Assembly (NCBI GenBank): GCA_947501805.1
Contig: CANMXJ010000004.1
Location: 1 to 64,000 of the forward strand
Reading direction: 5' to 3'
Length of the DNA: 64,000 nt
Source: an uncultured Sulfitobacter sp.
GTDB lineage: Bacteria; Pseudomonadota; Alphaproteobacteria; Rhodobacterales; Rhodobacteraceae
Part shown: positions 26,103 to 37,175 of the stretch, in pieces
Position numbering within the stretch: the first letter of the stretch is position 1
Layout: each line of letters starts with the position of its first letter
Program-made: the position numbers and the translations under genes
The notes under the pieces: model-generated
Databases searched by the model: none
What the model was told of the DNA's origin: nothing
Seen by the model: the letters and a program-made list of their open reading frames with translations, nothing else

Positions 26103-26699
26103 ATGAGCGTTCAAAGTACCACATTGGCCGCACTTATCGGCAGCCGTATCTGCCATGATCTGATATCGCCCATTGGCGCAATCAACAATGGGCTGGAACT
26201 TCTGTCCATGTCTGGTGACGCTGCGGGACCGGAAATCGGCCTGATCGGTGAAAGCGTCGGCAATGCCAGCGCGCGTATCCGTTTCTTTCGCATCGCCTTT
26301 GGTGCGGCAGGGGATCAGATGGTCGGCCCGGGCGAAGTGCTGTCTATCCTGCGCGATCTTTATGATGGCGGACGGCTCGAAATCCATTGGGGCGCGACAC
26401 AGCCCGTACAGCGCAACGAAGTGCGACTGGCCTTTCTGGCGATCATGTGTCTGGAAACAGCCATGCCATATGGGGGGCGCATTGACCTTTCGTCGCAAAA
26501 CAACAAGTGCCGTCTGGTTGGAACAGCCGACCGGATCAATGTGGATACCGGTCTTTGGGGATTGCTTGCGGGGGCCGCACCAAAAGGTGATTTGCAACCT
26601 TCGCATGTCCAGTTTGCATTGCTGCCGTTGATTGCCAAAGACGCAGGTCGCAGGATCATCTGCCAATCCGACGACACCTCGCTCACGATTGAGTTCTAA
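26103..26699 (+). CDS. chpT: Histidine phosphotransferase ChpT
   Basis: 198 aa from ATG at 26103 (an ATG at 26091 is also possible). The phospho-accepting His18 lies in [21 protein letters not shown], the DHp helix of ChpT. The rest is a degenerate HATPase-like domain that no longer binds ATP. ChpT passes phosphate from CckA to CtrA and CpdR, controlling cell cycle, motility and gene-transfer-agent functions in alphaproteobacteria. The stop overlaps the convergent proA stop by 3 nt, so no terminator fits between them. Confidence 0.9.
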   Translation: MSVQSTTLAALIGSRICHDLISPIGAINNGLELLSMSGDAAGPEIGLIGESVGNASARIRFFRIAFGAAGDQMVGPGEVLSILRDLYDGGRLEIHWGATQPVQRNEVRLAFLAIMCLETAMPYGGRIDLSSQNNKCRLVGTADRINVDTGLWGLLAGAAPKGDLQPSHVQFALLPLIAKDAGRRIICQSDDTSLTIEF

Positions 26700-27961
26700 C
26701 CACGCACGGTGCCGTCGCCGGTCACCAGATACTTGAAGCTGGTTAACTGTGCCGCGCCAACCGGGCCGCGGGCATGCATTTTGCCTGTTGCGATCCCGAT
26801 TTCCGCCCCCATGCCAAACTCGCCCCCGTCCGCAAACTGGGTGGAGGCATTGTGCATCAAAATGGCCGAATCTAGCCGGTTCATAAAGGTTTGGACGGTG
26901 TTTGCATCCTCGGTGATGATGCAATCGGTGTGGTTGGACCCATATTTGCGGATATGCGCGATGGCCTCTTCTACGCTGCCAACTGTTTTGGCAGCAATGA
27001 TCATATCAAGATACTCGCAGCCCCAATCTTCGGGTTCGGCGGGTTTGACCCCTTCAATACGCTGGAGCGTTTCATCCCCGCGCACTTCGACGCCTGCATC
27101 CATCAAGGCGCGCAAAACCCCCTGACCAATTGTTTTGACAAGACTTTCATGGATCAGCAAGCATTCGGCCGCACCACAAATACCGGTGCGACGTGTCTTG
27201 GCATTTAGCACGATCTTGAGAGCCTTTTCGGGATCGGCGTGCGCGTCGATATAGATATGCACAATCCCTTCGAGATGGGCAAAGACAGGCACCCGTGCCT
27301 CGCGTTGCACCAGCCCGACAAGCCCCTTACCGCCACGGGGCACGATTACGTCGATTGTGTCAGTCATGGTCAACATTTCGCTAACAGCTGCGCGGTCGCG
27401 GGTCGGGACCAGCTGCACGGCATCTTCGGGCAGGTTTGCATCCCGCAAGCCCTGTTGAATACAGGCATGGATGGCGCTTGAGGAATGAAACCCCTCAGAG
27501 CCGCCGCGCAAAATAACCGCGTTTCCGGCTTTCAGGCATAGCGCACCGGCGTCGGCTGTCACATTGGGCCGGCTTTCATAGATCACGCCGATCACACCCA
27601 AAGGCGTGCGCACCCGTTTGATGTTCAATCCCGAAGGTTGGTCCCAATCGGCAATCACCTCGCCCACGGGATCGGGCTGTTCGGCCACGGACCGCAACCC
27701 GTCAACCATGCTTCGAATGCGGTCCTCGTCCAGCATCAGGCGGTCCATCATCGCGTCTGACAAACCCTTGTCGCGGCCATAGACAAGGTCTTTTGCATTG
27801 GCCGCGAGAATTTCGTCTCGATTTTTCCAGACGTTTTCTGCAGCGCTGATCAACGCGGCGTGCTTGCGTTCGGCTGATGCGCTGGCAAGTTCGGCTGCTG
27901 CGGCCTTGGCACGTGCACCGATATCGGCCATAAGATTGGGAATATTGTCGATATCTTTCAT
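26696..27961 (-). CDS. proA: Gamma-glutamyl phosphate reductase
   Basis: 421 aa. Aldehyde-dehydrogenase fold with [35 protein letters not shown] and the catalytic Cys in [12 protein letters not shown]. Second step of proline synthesis, reducing gamma-glutamyl phosphate to the semialdehyde. It lies 40 nt after proB on the same strand, in the order obgE-proB-proA. The ribosome site is weak, so a start a few codons downstream (MADIGARAK) is possible. Confidence 0.97.
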   Translation of the reverse strand: MKDIDNIPNLMADIGARAKAAAAELASASAERKHAALISAAENVWKNRDEILAANAKDLVYGRDKGLSDAMMDRLMLDEDRIRSMVDGLRSVAEQPDPVGEVIADWDQPSGLNIKRVRTPLGVIGVIYESRPNVTADAGALCLKAGNAVILRGGSEGFHSSSAIHACIQQGLRDANLPEDAVQLVPTRDRAAVSEMLTMTDTIDVIVPRGGKGLVGLVQREARVPVFAHLEGIVHIYIDAHADPEKALKIVLNAKTRRTGICGAAECLLIHESLVKTIGQGVLRALMDAGVEVRGDETLQRIEGVKPAEPEDWGCEYLDMIIAAKTVGSVEEAIAHIRKYGSNHTDCIITEDANTVQTFMNRLDSAILMHNASTQFADGGEFGMGAEIGIATGKMHARGPVGAAQLTSFKYLVTGDGTVRG

Positions 27962-28001
27962 GTGCTTGTGCCTGCTTCTTGAAGTGCTTGTTTAGGATTG
28001 A

Positions 28002-30139
<2,138 letters not shown>

Positions 30140-30160
30140 TCAGGCCTTTCGGGGCGAGGC

Positions 30161-30703
30161 TTACAGCTTGCGGCTATAGGTCCATGTGGGTACGGCAGCA
30201 TCGCGTGCCAGACAATAGGTTTCCGCATCTCCCAAATAGACAAAGCCCGCATTGGTCAACACTTTGGCAGATGCCGGGTTGTCGTGATAGACTGCTGCAA
30301 ACATTGCGTCATTGGACAGCGGGTTGGTATCTACCAGCGCTTGCACGGCGTCAGAGGCGAGATGTGTGTTCCAGAAGGCAGGTGCAACCCAGTATCCAAC
30401 CTCGGACTGGTTGCGATCCAGTCGGGTCAGGGAAATGACACCCATCACTTCGGGCCAATCCGTTTTGGTGCCATCCATCACCCAGACATCTTCGTCACGC
30501 GGTTCTGCCATGGAGCGCGTGATAAACGCCTCGATCACCCCGGGCGGGAGCGGATGCGGAATTGTCGGCGTGGTCATCGCGACACGTGGATCAGCTGCAT
30601 ACATCTCGATCAGGCCCAAATCAGAACGACACAAGGGGCGCAGATCGAACCGCTCTGTTTCGATCACGGGCTGGTTCACAATTTTCTGTAGTTTCATCGT
30701 CAT
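30161..30703 (-). CDS. GNAT-family N-acetyltransferase
   Basis: 180 aa from ATG at 30703, chosen for GGAGGA just upstream and its ATGA overlap with the LysE-type stop. RimJ/RimL-like GNAT: ETERFDLRPLCRSDLGLI near the start, then VMGVISLTRLDRNQSEVGYWV and SAKVLTNAGFVYLGD, typical of Acetyltransf_3. Substrate unknown; such proteins acetylate protein N-termini, amino acids or drugs. It is third in a GNAT-LysE-GNAT run that ends 25 nt before obgE. Confidence 0.85.
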   Translation of the reverse strand: MTMKLQKIVNQPVIETERFDLRPLCRSDLGLIEMYAADPRVAMTTPTIPHPLPPGVIEAFITRSMAEPRDEDVWVMDGTKTDWPEVMGVISLTRLDRNQSEVGYWVAPAFWNTHLASDAVQALVDTNPLSNDAMFAAVYHDNPASAKVLTNAGFVYLGDAETYCLARDAAVPTWTYSRKL

Positions 30704-31302
30704 GTTCCTCCTCCGAACAGTACGAAAAGGACTGAGGCGACAGTCAGAGCCGCGAGCGTCCACATAAGATAGGGTTCAGCTGGTGTTCCTGCGAGGGTGC
30801 GCGCGATGCGATCACCTGCAAGTGTCCAGATAGGGTGAAGAACAAGCTGACACAACAGCAGCACTGCCGCGATGGTGGCAGTCGCGGTTATTGTGGGCGT
30901 CCCTTCGCCGACAAAAGCGGTGAAACCGCCGACGATCATCGCCCATGCTTTGGGGTTGAGCGGATGCACGATCAGGCCGGCGGCAAATCCGGGGGCTTTG
31001 TCATTTGCGCGACCCTGCCCCAGCCGCAGGTTCGCGACCTTCCATGCCAGCCAGATGATATAGGCGGCAGAGATATATTTCAGCGCAGTGAAAACACCCG
31101 GCGCCGCTTCGGCCAGTTGCATCAGGCCAAAACCGATAGGCCAGATGATCAGCTGTTTACCAAGGGCCACCCCTGCCACGAAAGGCAGTGCTGCACGAAA
31201 CCCATACCGCGCACCAGTTGCCATCAGCGCCATATTTGCAGGGCCGGGCGTGCCGACCTGGCTTGCGGCAAAAATGGTGAGGGGGAGGATGGCGATGCTC
31301 AC
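30700..31302 (-). CDS. LysE/RhtB-family amino acid exporter
   Basis: 200 aa, about six hydrophobic helices. The LysE signature region is VGTPGPANMALMATGARYGFRAALPFVAGVALGK, cut here for family recognition as TPGPANMALM near 17-26 and GARYGF. Members export amino acids or homoserine lactone-like compounds. It overlaps both flanking GNAT genes at ATGA, so three genes are translationally coupled. Confidence 0.88.
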   Translation of the reverse strand: MSIAILPLTIFAASQVGTPGPANMALMATGARYGFRAALPFVAGVALGKQLIIWPIGFGLMQLAEAAPGVFTALKYISAAYIIWLAWKVANLRLGQGRANDKAPGFAAGLIVHPLNPKAWAMIVGGFTAFVGEGTPTITATATIAAVLLLCQLVLHPIWTLAGDRIARTLAGTPAEPYLMWTLAALTVASVLFVLFGGGT

Positions 31303-31802
31303 AACATGGCCTCCCAGCTATCTCGGGACAGTTCCATCCGTTGAACCGTCACCGTCTGGTTCAACAATGCTGAGTGCCGCTCAACTGTTTCAGTTTGTAC
31401 GAATCCCAGCTTTGACAACACCCGATAGGAACGCGTGTTGTCCAGTATATAACCCGATTGCAAATGCGTTTGAGCGGTTTCAAAATACTGCGCCACAACA
31501 GCCTGTGCGGCCTCAGTCGCGAACCCCTTGCCCCAAGCGTGTTTGGCAAACCAGTATCCCAGCTCCTGCGCGGTCGTGATACAGCCAATCCCGCGGCCCT
31601 CAAAGGTAACCGCCAGAGCATCTGCCTCTGGACTTGACTGAAGTTCCATGAAGGCGCGCGCATCGTCCGCCCCGTAGGGATGTGGGAGCAATGGCACCCA
31701 TCGGGCGACATCGTTATCGGCCAAGGCTTCGGCAACCCACGGCCAATCGTCTGCCTGAAACGGGCGCAAGTCTAGTCGTGCAGTAGTGATGGCGTGAGAC
31801 AT
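31299..31802 (-). CDS. GNAT-family N-acetyltransferase
   Basis: 167 aa, RimJ/RimL-like: ITTARLDLRPFQADDWPWV near the start, GIGCITTAQELGYWFAKHAWGKGF in the middle, and NTRSYRVLSKLGFVQTETV, the acetyl-CoA-binding motif, near the end. First of the GNAT-LysE-GNAT run, with GAGAGGC upstream. It is about 33% the same layout as the other GNAT but differs in sequence. Substrate unknown. Confidence 0.85.
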   Translation of the reverse strand: MSHAITTARLDLRPFQADDWPWVAEALADNDVARWVPLLPHPYGADDARAFMELQSSPEADALAVTFEGRGIGCITTAQELGYWFAKHAWGKGFATEAAQAVVAQYFETAQTHLQSGYILDNTRSYRVLSKLGFVQTETVERHSALLNQTVTVQRMELSRDSWEAML

Positions 31803-31825
31803 GAAAGCCTCTCATATCAAATGGA

Positions 31826-31855
31826 AAAGGGACCGGCGTTTCCGCCGATCCCTTT
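31826..31855 (-). terminator. Terminator of rplU-rpmA
   Basis: AAAGGGACCGGC pairs with GCCGATCCCTTT with a single mismatch around a 6-nt loop. On the minus strand TCC and T residues follow; on the plus strand GAATTTTTTC follows. It lies 29 nt after the rpmA stop. Confidence 0.75.
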
Positions 31856-31884
31856 GAATTTTTTCAAACCTTTGCGGGTGCGGC

Positions 31885-32154
31885 TTATTCTGCGGCCTCG
31901 GCCACCGGCATAACGGAAATGAACGTGCGGTTTTTCAATCCTTTGTGGAACTGCACTGCACCGTCAACCGTTGCAAAGATCGTGTGATCCTTGCCCATGC
32001 CGACATTCTGGCCCGGCCAGAACTTGGTGCCGCGCTGACGCACGATGATGTTGCCGGGAATTACAGCTTCGCCGCCGTATTTCTTGACGCCAAGACGACG
32101 ACCAGCTGAGTCGCGTCCGTTACGGGATGAGCCGCCTGCTTTTTTGTGTGCCAT
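31885..32154 (-). CDS. rpmA: Ribosomal protein L27
   Basis: 89 aa, full length: [20 protein letters not shown], then [11 protein letters not shown] and [21 protein letters not shown]. There is no N-terminal extension of the kind cleaved in Firmicutes. AGGAGAGA precedes the ATG, 11 nt after the rplU stop. Component of the 50S peptidyl-transferase centre. Confidence 0.98.
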   Translation of the reverse strand: MAHKKAGGSSRNGRDSAGRRLGVKKYGGEAVIPGNIIVRQRGTKFWPGQNVGMGKDHTIFATVDGAVQFHKGLKNRTFISVMPVAEAAE

Positions 32155-32165
32155 TTGGTCTCTCC

Positions 32166-32888
32166 TTAGCCTTTAGCCAGCTCTTTGGCTTGCTTGATCC
32201 ATTCTTCGCGACCGACACGGCCTTTGAAGGACAGCTTTTCTTCAATAGCTTCTACATCGGCATCTGTCCATGCAGCGATCTGAGCGAAGGTGGTAATGCC
32301 TTCAGCGTGCAGCTTGCCCACGATGACCGGGCCCACACCAGAGATGGTGGACAGATCGTCGCCGTCAGATTTCTTTGCAGCGGCTTTCTTTGGTGCCGCC
32401 TTCTTCTCTGCCTTGGGCGCTTCAGCTTTAGCAGCCGCCTTCTTTGGCGCTGCGGCTTTTTTCGCCTTGGCAGGTTTCGCAGGGGCGTCCGTTGCCGCAC
32501 CTGTGATCGCTGCAACGGCTGCGGCTGATACGGAACCTGTGCCAACAGCGGCCATCACTTTGGACTTGCCGGCACCGGAGGCCATGATGTCCGTGATCTT
32601 GACCAATGTCAGTTTCTGACGGTGGCCCTTGGTCCGCTTGGAAGAGTGCTTACGACGACGCTTGACGAAGTTGATAACTTTCTCGCCTTTGATCTGGTCG
32701 ACAACTTCTGCCTGAACAGCTGCGTCTTCGATCAGCGGTGCGCCAACCTGTGGCTTGTCGCCACCCAGCATCAGCACTTCGTTGAATTGTACGGTTTCAC
32801 CGGCACTTGCTGCAATGCGTTCAACCCGGAGCATATCGCCCGAGGCTACCTTGTACTGCTTACCGCCAGTCTTGATGACTGCGAACAT
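32166..32888 (-). CDS. rplU: Ribosomal protein L21 with long C-terminal helix-hairpin-helix extension
   Basis: 240 aa, more than twice the usual length of about 103. Residues 1-103 are ordinary L21 ([38 protein letters not shown]). Residues about 104-178 form an Ala/Lys/Pro-rich linker. Residues 179-240 ([40 protein letters not shown]) are a compact helix-hairpin-helix-like module also seen in other Rhodobacterales proteins. AAGGAAG supports the ATG at 32888; longer readings to 32990 lack support. rpmA follows. Confidence 0.95.
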   Translation of the reverse strand: MFAVIKTGGKQYKVASGDMLRVERIAASAGETVQFNEVLMLGGDKPQVGAPLIEDAAVQAEVVDQIKGEKVINFVKRRRKHSSKRTKGHRQKLTLVKITDIMASGAGKSKVMAAVGTGSVSAAAVAAITGAATDAPAKPAKAKKAAAPKKAAAKAEAPKAEKKAAPKKAAAKKSDGDDLSTISGVGPVIVGKLHAEGITTFAQIAAWTDADVEAIEEKLSFKGRVGREEWIKQAKELAKG

Positions 32889-33211
32889 CGCGTCTTCCTT
32901 CATGTTGCCGCGTTCTGTGGTCCCCGTATGGGCGTTTTGAAAAGACGTCCTCGCCTCTTCACCTCGAACAGCGCGCCCTTGGGGCGTCATTAAAAATAGT
33001 CCCGTTCAGGTCGCACCTGTTGGGATGGGGGCTTATCAGAGGATTGGCGCTCTGTGTCAAGCACCATCCTGACGGGTTTGTTCAGTTTATGGACGACCCG
33101 TGGGTTCTGGAGGGTCGATGTCACCTTTCCCTCACAAAATGGCCAAGTCACCGCCTTAGATGTGCCGCGGTTTCCTGCCATTCGGACATGGTTAACAACG
33201 GGTAAACGGTT

Positions 33212-34234
33212 ATGCCTCAGTATGTCCTTGGCTATGTCTATCAACTTGGCGATTTTGATACCACAGGCAGCAATATAACGCCGCCCAACGAACAGGGAGC
33301 GACGGCACAAGGCAACCCGCCTTTTGACATCACACTCAACACCGGTGCTGTGCCATTGCGGTTGGTGATTGACGATGATGACGCTGTGTTTAACGAGACC
33401 ACAGGCAGTGACCCGCTTCAGGCACTTGTTGATCCGGTCGTTATTGATGGTGTGACCTATCCGGCAGGCAGCCATGTGGTGCTCAATTATGTCCTGACGG
33501 ATGGAAACGGATTTGAAGGTTTCTCGATCACCATAGGCAGCCCCAACTCCGGCAGCAACACAACCACGGCCTTTATCACCAATCAACCTATGGTGCCGGG
33601 CCAGACCTATACCTTTATTTCCGAGACCAACATCGGGGGCAACGCCGGTGCGCGTCCCTATGCCGAATTTGCCTGTTTCACCGCTGGTACTTTGATTGAG
33701 ACGCCTCACGGACCGCGCCGGATCGAGACGTTACACGCCGGTGATCTGGTCTTGACTGCGGATGACGGACCACAGCCCTTGCGATGGATCGGTCAACGCA
33801 CCGTGCCCGGCATTGGACCAATGGCACCTGTGACCCTGAAGGCCGGCACCTGCGGGACAACAGCGGATCTTACGGTTTCACCCAATCACCGCATTCTGGT
33901 TGAAGGCGCGATGGCGCAATTGGTTACGGGCTGTGATCGGGTTCTGGTTGCTGCCAAACATCTGGTGAATGCGACCACAATCATCCAGCACCAATGCGGC
34001 TTTGTTAGCTACCTGCATTTGCTGTTTGATGATCATCAGATTGTGACCACCCACGGCTGCCAGTCAGAAAGCTTCTTTTGGGACACGCAATCTCGCGACA
34101 CGTTGGATTGCGCTCAAAGTGCGGAAATCCGCGCGCTGTTTCCAGAGTGTGCTGTTTTGGGTCAACCTGTTCTGGTGCACCCGGAGGCGCGCAGTTACGA
34201 AGCGGCGTTGATCCGTCAGGCACTTGCAGCCTAG
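33212..34234 (+). CDS. Hint-domain (Hint_2) protein
   Basis: 340 aa. The N-terminal about 150 residues are beta-rich and acidic (DDDDAVFNETTGSDP, LTDGNGFEGFSITIG), without a recognised fold. From Cys155 a Hint module begins: CFTAGTLIETPHGPRRI, AGDLVLTADDGPQPLRWIG, and the block-B-like TVSPNHRILV. Hint domains cause protein splicing or autocleavage; the Cys and His needed for N-S acyl shift are present. No intein C-terminal His-Asn is obvious, so N-terminal cleavage rather than splicing is likely. Such genes are frequent in Rhodobacterales. It ends overlapping a convergent DUF2059 gene. Confidence 0.85.
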   Translation: MPQYVLGYVYQLGDFDTTGSNITPPNEQGATAQGNPPFDITLNTGAVPLRLVIDDDDAVFNETTGSDPLQALVDPVVIDGVTYPAGSHVVLNYVLTDGNGFEGFSITIGSPNSGSNTTTAFITNQPMVPGQTYTFISETNIGGNAGARPYAEFACFTAGTLIETPHGPRRIETLHAGDLVLTADDGPQPLRWIGQRTVPGIGPMAPVTLKAGTCGTTADLTVSPNHRILVEGAMAQLVTGCDRVLVAAKHLVNATTIIQHQCGFVSYLHLLFDDHQIVTTHGCQSESFFWDTQSRDTLDCAQSAEIRALFPECAVLGQPVLVHPEARSYEAALIRQALAA

Positions 34235-35046
34235 AGCTCTTCAGCCGTCATGTTCAGCGCGACAGCACGGCCAAGCGCGTATGAGATATCCTCATAGGCC
34301 TTGCCAAACCCTTCAAACAACGCACGGTTCAACGCCTGACCTGCAGGGCTGTCTGTAAAGGCGATGTAGGCTTTGAGATCGACATCCGGCAGCGGATGGT
34401 AGGCAAGCAGAAGATAGCCAAAAAGCCATTCTGTTGTGTCAGCCGTGCTTTCCTCGATGTCGCCCGCTGCGTCTTTCAGCATCTCCTCTTCGGACATCTC
34501 AAAGGCCCCCCCTTCAACCAGTCCACGCAGGAACTGGTAGTTTGAATTCAAGGCACTTGTCACATTGCGCGAGATCATATCCCCGCTTTCAACATACTTC
34601 CCGATCATCTCAAGTCGGGGATCATCACTGTCTTTGAGGGTGGTGTAACGCGCGCGTGCCGCTTTTTCGACATCCGCGTCCTGTATCGCGCGGCGTGCTG
34701 CGTTCTCAAGGTCGATGATCTGCGTTCCCTGATTGGTGGCAAAAAAATTGATCACCTCCTCAAGCAGATCACCGCTCAATTCCCTTTCAAGTTCGGCGCG
34801 GACCAGTTCGACCATCAGGGCAGGTTCGTAGATGTGCGCAATTTGCAAAGCCCACCCCGGGCCGCCCTGCCCGTCAAGCATGTCTTCGTTTAATTCCTGT
34901 GCCTGATTCAATCCCTCATCACTCAGGATTGCAGCAGCTTCGGGCAGTTTCAGCACATCGACCAAAACGCTCATCCGTGCGTCGGACAGCGCCGAAGCAG
35001 CACTGACAAGCCAGATCATCGGGCACAGGATCAGGGCGCGGAGCAT
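34231..35046 (-). CDS. Secreted DUF2059-like protein, copy 2
   Basis: 271 aa with a signal peptide (ILCPMIWLVSAASA, cleavage near residue 20). Almost wholly helical. A central stretch (EEVINFFATNQGTQIIDLEN) and the end (YIAFTDSPAGQALNRALFEGF) fit the DUF2059 pattern, where a short helical segment near F-x-T/S-x-x-G recurs. It is a divergent paralogue of the gene immediately upstream, whose stop it overlaps at position 35046. Periplasmic, function unknown. Confidence 0.7.
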   Translation of the reverse strand: MLRALILCPMIWLVSAASALSDARMSVLVDVLKLPEAAAILSDEGLNQAQELNEDMLDGQGGPGWALQIAHIYEPALMVELVRAELERELSGDLLEEVINFFATNQGTQIIDLENAARRAIQDADVEKAARARYTTLKDSDDPRLEMIGKYVESGDMISRNVTSALNSNYQFLRGLVEGGAFEMSEEEMLKDAAGDIEESTADTTEWLFGYLLLAYHPLPDVDLKAYIAFTDSPAGQALNRALFEGFGKAYEDISYALGRAVALNMTAEEL

Positions 35047-35888
35047 TATAAATCCTGACTGGGTTGCATACCGGAGAGACGGGACGCGACTTCTTCAAAG
35101 CGGTTCGCCATGATCTCGTACTGGACGGCATTCATCAACGCATATACCTTTTGCATTTTGGGATCGGACAGCGCGTCAGCGTATGTGGCAACCTCCTGAT
35201 CCGAGAATGCCTGATAGGTATAGGCGGCATTGGCCAGCGCGTTGGCCTTGATCGACGCGCGCATATCGCCTTCCTGGGATCGTAACGCTTCGCGCAAGTC
35301 GGGCTCGTCCATCTGGAGTTCGATCACACCCGCACTGGCCGCAGCCATCAGGAACCTGATCTGCACTTCCTGAATTGCGCGGATGGAGCTGTCTTCGACA
35401 TCGCTGGCGTTGTTAAGGCGGTTCAGCAAGGCCACGCGGGGCGAGCCGATCCGCACAAGGCCGTCGATGATTGCCTTCCCGCTTTCCGATTTGAGTGCAT
35501 CATCTTCTTGCAAATGCGAGGCATTTTCGACCTTGACCAACCGTTTGCCCAGATCGGTCGCATAGAAGTCAGCGGCGTGGATCAGTAACGCGTCATCCAG
35601 CGTTTTGCCCAGAATATCCAATGCCATGTCGTGCATGAGGTCGGTCTTGAACACTTCGCCCACCAGTCGCGACCATTCGGACCCGAAATCATCTGCTTCC
35701 AGTCCCAGCATTGCTGGTGCGGAGTCTGCGGACAAACGGATGCTTTCAAGTGCAACATCAAAGCCTGTGACCTCAAGGAAGGCTTCAAGCCGGTCCATAT
35801 CGGCAGCGCGTGCTGGCGTTTGCCAGCTCAGAAACAGGAGCGTGACTAGGGAAACCGCTAGCAGAGGTGCGCGAATAAGGGCGTGCAT
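35046..35888 (-). CDS. Secreted DUF2059-like protein, copy 1
   Basis: 280 aa with a signal peptide (LLAVSLVTLLFLSWQTPARA, cleavage near residue 28). Helical, with ADFYATDLGKRLVKVENASH corresponding to the FFATNQGTQIIDLEN segment of its neighbour and VATYADALSDPKMQKVYALM at the end, again the DUF2059 pattern. GGAAGGAA precedes the ATG. The pair probably arose by duplication and is expressed together; whether the products act as a dimer is unknown. Confidence 0.7.
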   Translation of the reverse strand: MHALIRAPLLAVSLVTLLFLSWQTPARAADMDRLEAFLEVTGFDVALESIRLSADSAPAMLGLEADDFGSEWSRLVGEVFKTDLMHDMALDILGKTLDDALLIHAADFYATDLGKRLVKVENASHLQEDDALKSESGKAIIDGLVRIGSPRVALLNRLNNASDVEDSSIRAIQEVQIRFLMAAASAGVIELQMDEPDLREALRSQEGDMRASIKANALANAAYTYQAFSDQEVATYADALSDPKMQKVYALMNAVQYEIMANRFEEVASRLSGMQPSQDL

Positions 35889-36278
35889 ATGGCGTATTCC
35901 TTCCGGTTGCGCATAATCTAGGCTGCAAGAGTACGCGTTCCAAGGCCGGGAGCAATCAAATTGTCGTGCTGCGCTTTGCGCGCATTGCGCATGCGGGCGT
36001 TAGCTACATTCTGGCCCTGACTGGTCTGCCCTTTACAAGGTGGGTATTGGAAGCCTCAAAGTCGGTTTATTGCGCGCTGATGTGACGGGACTATTGCTGC
36101 GCAGGTCATTACCGTCGGTGGATGTGTCACTTGTCCACTCAAGCGAAAAGACGGGCGGAGTGTGCGTTGATGTTGCATCCCGACCGTCAACTTGTGTCCA
36201 TGAATTGCCCTTGCTTTGTCCTGCCCTAGCCCCAATCGACGTATATCCGATCAGCTTAGCGATGCTGGAGCCGATGAC
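35889..36278. other. 390-nt stretch without a supported gene
   Basis: Short open frames exist on both strands (for example 36033-36314 minus and 36040-36381 plus) but show no family pattern, no ribosome site and no codon-use signal. A short palindromic run TGCGCGCATTGCGCA lies near 35980. It should hold the promoters of the DUF2059 pair and of the 79-aa gene. Confidence 0.4.
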
Positions 36279-36518
36279 ATGGACAAGTTCACATTCCGCA
36301 AGCCTACCCGCCACGACCGGATGTTTGCGCTTTTGCGTGAGACCAAGGATATCACAACGGCCGTCCCGACTGCGCAGGTAGTGGCGCAGCGGTATCTCGA
36401 AAAAGACGTTGCCGACCAGATGATCCTTCGGGGCATTGCGTCGCTCACGCCCTTGCAGCGCGCCACATCTGAACGCAACAAGAGAACCGCCAGAGCCATA
36501 CTTTTTGCTGCGCGCTGA
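36279..36518 (+). CDS. Hypothetical 79-aa basic protein
   Basis: Start at ATG 36279 with GGAG 8 nt upstream. The product is basic and probably helical (TRHDRMFALLRETKDITTAV, VVAQRYLEKDVADQMILRGI), with an Arg/Lys-rich tail. I recognise no family. It converges on the Cache-like gene with 5 nt between stops. The good ribosome site and lack of stop codons over a regular amino acid composition argue for a real gene. Confidence 0.6.
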   Translation: MDKFTFRKPTRHDRMFALLRETKDITTAVPTAQVVAQRYLEKDVADQMILRGIASLTPLQRATSERNKRTARAILFAAR

Positions 36519-36523
36519 ACCCC

Positions 36524-37093
36524 TTAGAAAAATGCGCCTGCGTTCAGGCCCACCGTAATCGCGCCCACCACAATGCCGGTTGCGGGATCGGTCACGGCAA
36601 ACGAAACCTGCCCGCGATAGGTTTGCGTGCCCTCATCAAGCGCGACCTCGTCTATGAAAACAGAACCCGATCCTTTGGCAAAGGTCTGTTGGAATATGGC
36701 TTCGTCGCCCTGCCAGTAATCAGCGGTAACTGTACTGGCGGCGACGTTCAGGCCGTGCCGATCCATGACAAAAACTTCGGTGATGCGGCCATCGCTGTTG
36801 GCCTGATAAGAGCGCAGGAATTCTGAGAGCGGTGCATTCAGGATATCATCAACCAAAGGCGCATCCGGCCCACCCACCTGCGCCCGCCACTGGCTATCTC
36901 TTTCGATGATCTCCTCGGTCGTGAGGCGCGACGTCCGGTCGTTTTGCAGTCTGATCGCCTGCACGATCTGCGCATGGTTTATCCATGACATCAGGTCAGC
37001 ATAGATATATTGCGACATTGCAGGCGGAACATCGCCAGCCTGAACGGCGGGGGCAGCTAAAAAAGTAAGCGCGAGAAACGTTTTTCCAAACAT
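36524..37093 (-). CDS. Secreted sCache/PDC-like domain protein
   Basis: 189 aa from ATG at 37093 (AAAGGAAC upstream), with a signal peptide ending near VQAG. The mature part contains VFVMDRHGLNVAASTVTADY, WQGDEAIFQQTFAKGSG and YRGQVSFAVTDPATGIVVG, the strand pattern of single-Cache/PDC sensor domains found in chemoreceptors and histidine kinases. Here the sensor stands alone in the periplasm with no membrane or signalling domain. It could be a ligand-binding partner for another protein, but no kinase or receptor gene is nearby. Confidence 0.75.
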   Translation of the reverse strand: MFGKTFLALTFLAAPAVQAGDVPPAMSQYIYADLMSWINHAQIVQAIRLQNDRTSRLTTEEIIERDSQWRAQVGGPDAPLVDDILNAPLSEFLRSYQANSDGRITEVFVMDRHGLNVAASTVTADYWQGDEAIFQQTFAKGSGSVFIDEVALDEGTQTYRGQVSFAVTDPATGIVVGAITVGLNAGAFF

Positions 37094-37175
37094 ATCCGTT
37101 CCTTTGAAACCGAAGCATCGCGGACCAACACCGCTTGGCATCGATCCTAGAGCCCGGTTTCTAAAGTCGGATGAA

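Noticed and set aside
25890..26924. 344-aa open frame on the minus strand
   Set aside because: Only its last 60 codons (DUF3553) are real; the rest is antisense to chpT and proA.
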